From Trichococcus alkaliphilus (GTDB taxonomy: Bacteria; Bacillota; Bacilli; Lactobacillales; Aerococcaceae), in NCBI RefSeq assembly GCF_003008695.1, contig NZ_PXZT01000020.1, positions 1 to 38,358 of the forward strand: 38,358 bases of DNA, read 5' to 3'. Made by a program: the position numbers and the translations under genes. Numbering within the stretch: the stretch's first letter is position 1; the number at the start of each line of letters is the position of its first letter. Shown one piece after another: positions 35,740 through 38,358 of this stretch. Below the pieces are notes generated by a model. The model was not told the DNA's origin. It ran no database searches and saw only the letters and a program-made list of their open reading frames with translations.

Positions 35740-36120
35740 ATGCGCTCATTTATGGAAGGAATATTATTCGGCACGGTAGTCGGTGGTCTGCTTGGCTTAC
35801 TGAACACCCCCCGCAGCGGAAAAGAAAATCGCGCGAAAGCGAAAGCTTACCTTGAAGACAACACACTTGCGGTCGAAGACCTCAACGTCAGCGTCCAAGG
35901 TCTGCGCAACGCGATCCATTCTTTGACCAACGAAGGCTTGGCTTCCGTCAACGCCGTATCAGAGGAAGTCACAAAATCAATTGAGAACTTTACGCAACAG
36001 GCTCAACCCAGAATCAACCGCATCAACGATAAGATTGCAGTATTGACTGAAGATATGGAAAAAGTCGCTGCGAGCATGGAATCGCAAATGCCTGCAGCGA
36101 CAGATGCACCAAATCAATAA
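35740..36120 (+). CDS. YtxH-like general-stress-type protein
   Basis: A 126-residue protein with a short hydrophobic N-terminal segment (MEGILFGTVVGGLLGLLNTP), the glycine-rich pattern of YtxH/gas-vesicle-like proteins, then a long amphipathic, probably coiled-coil helix. It likely sits at the membrane with the helix in the cytoplasm. The role is unknown. GGAGG is located at the end of hit, and only two bases separate the genes, so they form an operon. The longer frame from 35656 overlaps hit and is rejected. Confidence 0.85.
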   Translation: MRSFMEGILFGTVVGGLLGLLNTPRSGKENRAKAKAYLEDNTLAVEDLNVSVQGLRNAIHSLTNEGLASVNAVSEEVTKSIENFTQQAQPRINRINDKIAVLTEDMEKVAASMESQMPAATDAPNQ

Positions 36121-36128
36121 TCGAAATA

Positions 36129-36187
36129 AAAAATACGACGTTCCAAATGCAAACCGGATAAACGGTCATTTGGAGCGTCGTATTTTT
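36129..36187. terminator. Bidirectional terminator between ytxH-like and marR genes
   Basis: AAATACGACGTTCCAAATG pairs with CATTTGGAGCGTCGTATTT and an inner ACCG/CGGT. It is flanked by T-runs on both strands. Confidence 0.92.
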
Positions 36188-36223
36188 CTGTGTTTCTGTC
36201 GTAAGGAGTCCAGTCAAGCAACC

Positions 36224-36652
36224 CTATTTATTCTGATTATCGGATAGTTTGAAAAGCGTCTGTATCGGCATCGCCGCGAAAGATTCCGTGAGCACCTGTT
36301 CCACTGTCGCAGCCGCTGCAGCCAGTTTTGAAGCACCAGTTTTAGTCAAGGACGTATAGATGATCCGCCGATCCTGCTCGCAGACATTCCGCTCCAGTGC
36401 TCCGCAGCCCTTCGCCTCGAACTTGCTGACCAATCTCGATACCGCGCTTTGGCTTAAGCCGACCTTTTCCTCCAGATCCTGGAGCTTCAGTTTTTGATCC
36501 GGCTCCTGTGACAAGAAATAAAGGACGTAGAACTCTTTCAGAGAAAGGTTATGGTTCGTCTGCAAACTTTTTTCCAACGTGCTCTCGACTTTCAGATGAA
36601 AATTGTTGATCTCCAGCCATTGGCAAAACGCAGAACTCATTTCACATTTCAC
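36224..36652 (-). CDS. MarR family transcriptional regulator
   Basis: Winged-helix regulator of 142 residues. The DNA-recognition region is LKLQDLEEKVGLSQSAVSRL, followed by the wing VCEQDRRIIYTSLTKTG. It probably binds a palindrome as a dimer. The start is GTG at 36652, seven bases after GGGGG. An ATG four codons later has no site. It lies convergent with the YtxH-like gene and divergent from prsA. A CCAA-ATA-TTGG palindrome lies inside its own promoter, suggesting autoregulation. Inducer and targets are unknown. Confidence 0.9.
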   Translation of the reverse strand: MKCEMSSAFCQWLEINNFHLKVESTLEKSLQTNHNLSLKEFYVLYFLSQEPDQKLKLQDLEEKVGLSQSAVSRLVSKFEAKGCGALERNVCEQDRRIIYTSLTKTGASKLAAAAATVEQVLTESFAAMPIQTLFKLSDNQNK

Positions 36653-36686
36653 AAAGTTTCCCCCATTCCTTTCCTTTTATCAGCTT

Positions 36687-36715
36687 ATGATACCAAATAT
36701 TGGCATTTTGAGCAA
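36687..36715 (-). promoter_or_regulatory. marR promoter with internal palindrome
   Basis: Minus-strand -35 TTGCTC (36710-36715), 17-base spacer and -10 TATCAT (36687-36692). CCAAATATTGG at 36693-36703 on the plus strand lies in the spacer next to the -10, a plausible operator. Confidence 0.6.
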
Positions 36716-36866
36716 TCTGCCACGACTCGCGGACAGCATGCTTGCTTTTGTTCTATGTTGCATTTTTTAGCCTGCTTCCGAATCAGGCTTCAGATATGAA
36801 TTTTCTGAGAAGTTTGCTAGCGTTTTTAAGGAATATTTTCCATAATCACGGCGTTTATGATATATT

Positions 36867-36872
36867 TATAAT
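36867..36872 (+). promoter_or_regulatory. prsA -10 element
   Basis: Perfect TATAAT 50 bases before the prsA ATG. No clear -35. A second candidate, TATGAT, lies at 36856-36861. Confidence 0.5.
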
Positions 36873-36922
36873 TGGTTATTCATGAGATAGATAAATAGAA
36901 ATAGATAGGAAGTGCCACATTC

Positions 36923-37924
36923 ATGAAAAAGAAATTAGCATTGACGTCCGTTGCTTTCTTGACGGCCATCACATTAGCAGGCTGCGCGACTGGCGAAACT
37001 GTCGCAACGACTCCAGCAGGCGATATCACAAAAGATGAATTATACGACGCAATGAAAGCCTCAATCGGCGAAACCGTCTTGCAACGTCTGATCCTGATCG
37101 ATGTATTGAACGAGAAAATCGGCGACAATGAATTGGAAGCTGAAACAGAAGCTGAATTGTTGACTACCATCGAACAATACGGCGGAGAAGAAACTTTCAA
37201 CTACATCTTGTCCCAATCAGGCTTCGCAAATAAAGAAGAATACCAAGATGTATTATATTTGAACAAACTGATCGAAGCAGCTGTAAGAGCTGAAACAACT
37301 TTCACTGATGAAGAAGTGGAAGCCTACTACGAAGCTTATCAACCACAAATCAACGTACAGCATATCTTGGTTGCGGATGAAGCAACTGCTGTAGATTTGA
37401 TCAGCCAAATCAATGCGGGCGCTGATTTCGCGGAATTAGCTAAGGCCAACTCTACCGACACAGCGACTGCTGAAAACGGCGGAGAAACAGGATTGTTCGG
37501 AGCAGGCGAAATGGTCGCAGCCTTCGAAGAAGCCGCTTATGCGCTTGAAGTCGGTGAAGTGACACAAACACCAGTCGCTACCGAATACGGCTACCACATC
37601 ATCAAAATGATCGAGAAAACAGAAAAAGGAACATTGGAAGAAGAACGTGAAAACATCGAAACAGTGATGATGGACGAAAAACTTGCCGACAATGATTACC
37701 TGACATCCGTCATGTCCACAATCGTCCAAGCAGCGAATGTTGAAATCAAGGACGAAGACTTGGCAGCCGCGATCGATCAATTCTTGCCTGCTGAAGAAAC
37801 AAGCTCATCAGATGCAACATCCGAAGCAACAACTTCAGAAGAAGCTAGTTCAGAAGCAACTTCTGCAACTGAAGAAGCGGAATCAGCTACATCCGAATCT
37901 GCAACTGCTGAATCATCAAACTAA
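36923..37924 (+). CDS. prsA: Foldase lipoprotein PrsA
   Basis: Membrane-anchored peptidyl-prolyl isomerase that helps exported proteins fold outside the cell. A lipoprotein signal ends in the lipobox LAGC with Cys21. The parvulin domain spans about residues 143-230 (INVQHILV, NGGETGLFGAGEM, EYGYHIIKM). N- and C-terminal helical chaperone parts flank it. After about residue 290 a 40-residue Ser/Ala/Thr/Glu-rich tail follows, probably disordered and within the wall. GGAAG lies before the ATG. It is monocistronic, with a strong terminator. Confidence 0.95.
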   Translation: MKKKLALTSVAFLTAITLAGCATGETVATTPAGDITKDELYDAMKASIGETVLQRLILIDVLNEKIGDNELEAETEAELLTTIEQYGGEETFNYILSQSGFANKEEYQDVLYLNKLIEAAVRAETTFTDEEVEAYYEAYQPQINVQHILVADEATAVDLISQINAGADFAELAKANSTDTATAENGGETGLFGAGEMVAAFEEAAYALEVGEVTQTPVATEYGYHIIKMIEKTEKGTLEEERENIETVMMDEKLADNDYLTSVMSTIVQAANVEIKDEDLAAAIDQFLPAEETSSSDATSEATTSEEASSEATSATEEAESATSESATAESSN

Positions 37925-37937
37925 TAACTATAATGTA

Positions 37938-37987
37938 AAACACGCAAGTTAACAGCCTTTTGCTGCTGGTGACTTGCGTGTTTTTTG
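37938..37987 (+). terminator. prsA terminator
   Basis: AACACGCAAGT pairs with ACTTGCGTGTT, with an inner AGC/GCT stem, followed by TTTTTTG on the plus strand. Confidence 0.93.
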
Positions 37988-38020
37988 TTGGAGTTTTTCT
38001 GAAATACGTATGTATTGCTG

Positions 38021-38043
38021 CTTGCCGGATCTCCCCCGGCAAG
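38021..38043. repeat. GC-rich hairpin before the 52-nt array
   Basis: CTTGCCGG (38021-38028) and CCGGCAAG (38036-38043) form a perfect eight-pair stem with a seven-base loop. No T-run follows. It ends 15 bases before the first array unit. Confidence 0.65.
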
Positions 38044-38058
38044 GCGACAGTGAGGTCG

Positions 38059-38266
38059 TCGACTGTTTGGCGCTCCCGCACCTCCAAACAACCGAAATTG
38101 GGGATTTGTCTCGACTGTTCCGCATTCCGCTCAAATCTAACAGCCGACGCACGAGCGTTGTCTCGACTGTTCAGCGAACCGATCTATCCAAAAGACCGAC
38201 ACCCTGACCATGTCTCGATTGTTTGACACCAATCAAGCACCTTTCAGCCGACATCTCACACTACAC
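38059..38266. repeat. Array of four 52-nt units, unrecognised
   Basis: TCGACTGTT occurs at 38059, 38111 and 38163, and TCGATTGTT at 38215, exactly 52 bases apart. Units 2 to 4 are each preceded by TTGTC or ATGTC, extending the shared core to TTGTCTCGACTGTT. Every unit has CCGA at positions 34-37, C at 13 and C at 27, while most other positions vary. In unit 1 TCGACTGTTTGG pairs with CCAAACAACCGA (10 of 12). In unit 2 TCGACTGTT pairs with AACAGCCGA (8 of 9). Units 3 and 4 pair less well. The period is not a multiple of three, and no long frame runs through it, so it is non-coding. It is preceded by a partial, shifted unit. Confidence 0.75.
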
Positions 38267-38358
38267 TCACAGCTGCGCCAAAAAGGACATAAGGCTGCTC
38301 ACCGAAATGATATGCTCCCTCTATATAGGACAATGAATTACTTCAAGTCTTATATAGG
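38267..38358. other. Window end, no gene recognised
   Basis: The last 92 bases after the array hold no supported gene. TATATAGG occurs twice (38321 area and at the very end). Confidence 0.5.

Noticed and set aside
37960-38226. 88-codon plus-strand frame over the array
   Set aside because: A 52-base period shifts frame each unit, no ribosome binding site precedes it and it begins within the prsA terminator.
38059-38266. CRISPR array
   Set aside because: Regular spacing recalled CRISPR, but the shared block is only 9-14 bases, variable parts keep internal conserved positions and no cas gene is present.

Overview
The window looks like a chromosomal segment of a low- to mid-GC Gram-positive bacterium of the order Lactobacillales. 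A Trichococcus- or Carnobacterium-like member of the Carnobacteriaceae is my best guess. This rests on protein family content, AGGAGG-type ribosome binding sites, a threonyl T-box leader and gene order that closely follows the Bacillus subtilis backbone. No prophage, insertion sequence, rRNA, tRNA or conventional CRISPR array was seen. I identify 39 protein genes, most of them on the minus strand.

Layout. 1-4.5 kb: competence and proteolysis block read right to left, spx, mecA, coiA, pepF. 4.9-5.9 kb: trpS on the plus strand, followed by a 114-nt near-palindromic element. 6.1-9.6 kb: lipoate ligase, a YhfI-like metallo-beta-lactamase-fold protein and an orphan HemY/CgoX-type porphyrinogen oxidase. 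9.7-12.3 kb: infC-rpmI-rplT with an attenuator leader, then an M42 aminopeptidase. infC appears to start at an AUA codon. 12.3-15.8 kb: an M20 amidohydrolase and folE-folP-folB-folK, sitting between thrS and infC. 16-18.3 kb: thrS behind a T-box riboswitch. 18.3-21.2 kb: nrdR-dnaB-dnaI replication operon. 21.3-26.1 kb: a hotdog protein lacking the MaoC catalytic histidine, then polA-mutM-coaE. 26.3-30.7 kb: ytoP-ytpP-ytpR, an unknown 231-residue gene and murC. 31-33 kb: a small PepSY-like membrane protein, then ccrZ-trmB behind a long structured leader or small RNA. 33.2-36.1 kb: ecsAB divergent from hit and a YtxH-like gene. 36.2-38 kb: a MarR regulator divergent from the PrsA foldase lipoprotein gene.

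Functionally this is core genome: replication and repair (dnaB, dnaI, polA, mutM, nrdR), translation (thrS, trpS, infC, L35, L20, trmB), folate and CoA synthesis, cell wall (murC), regulated proteolysis (MecA, Spx), protein export and folding (EcsAB, PrsA) and peptide use (four metallopeptidases).

The most unusual signal is non-coding. After the prsA terminator, 38059-38266 holds four units at an exact 52-nt period. Each begins with TCGACTGTT or a one-base variant and carries CCGA at unit positions 34-37, with largely variable sequence between. Some units form an imperfect hairpin. I do not recognise it. Other leads are the AUA start of infC, the structured leader upstream of ccrZ, the trpS-distal palindrome and the orphan linker-like protein upstream of murC.
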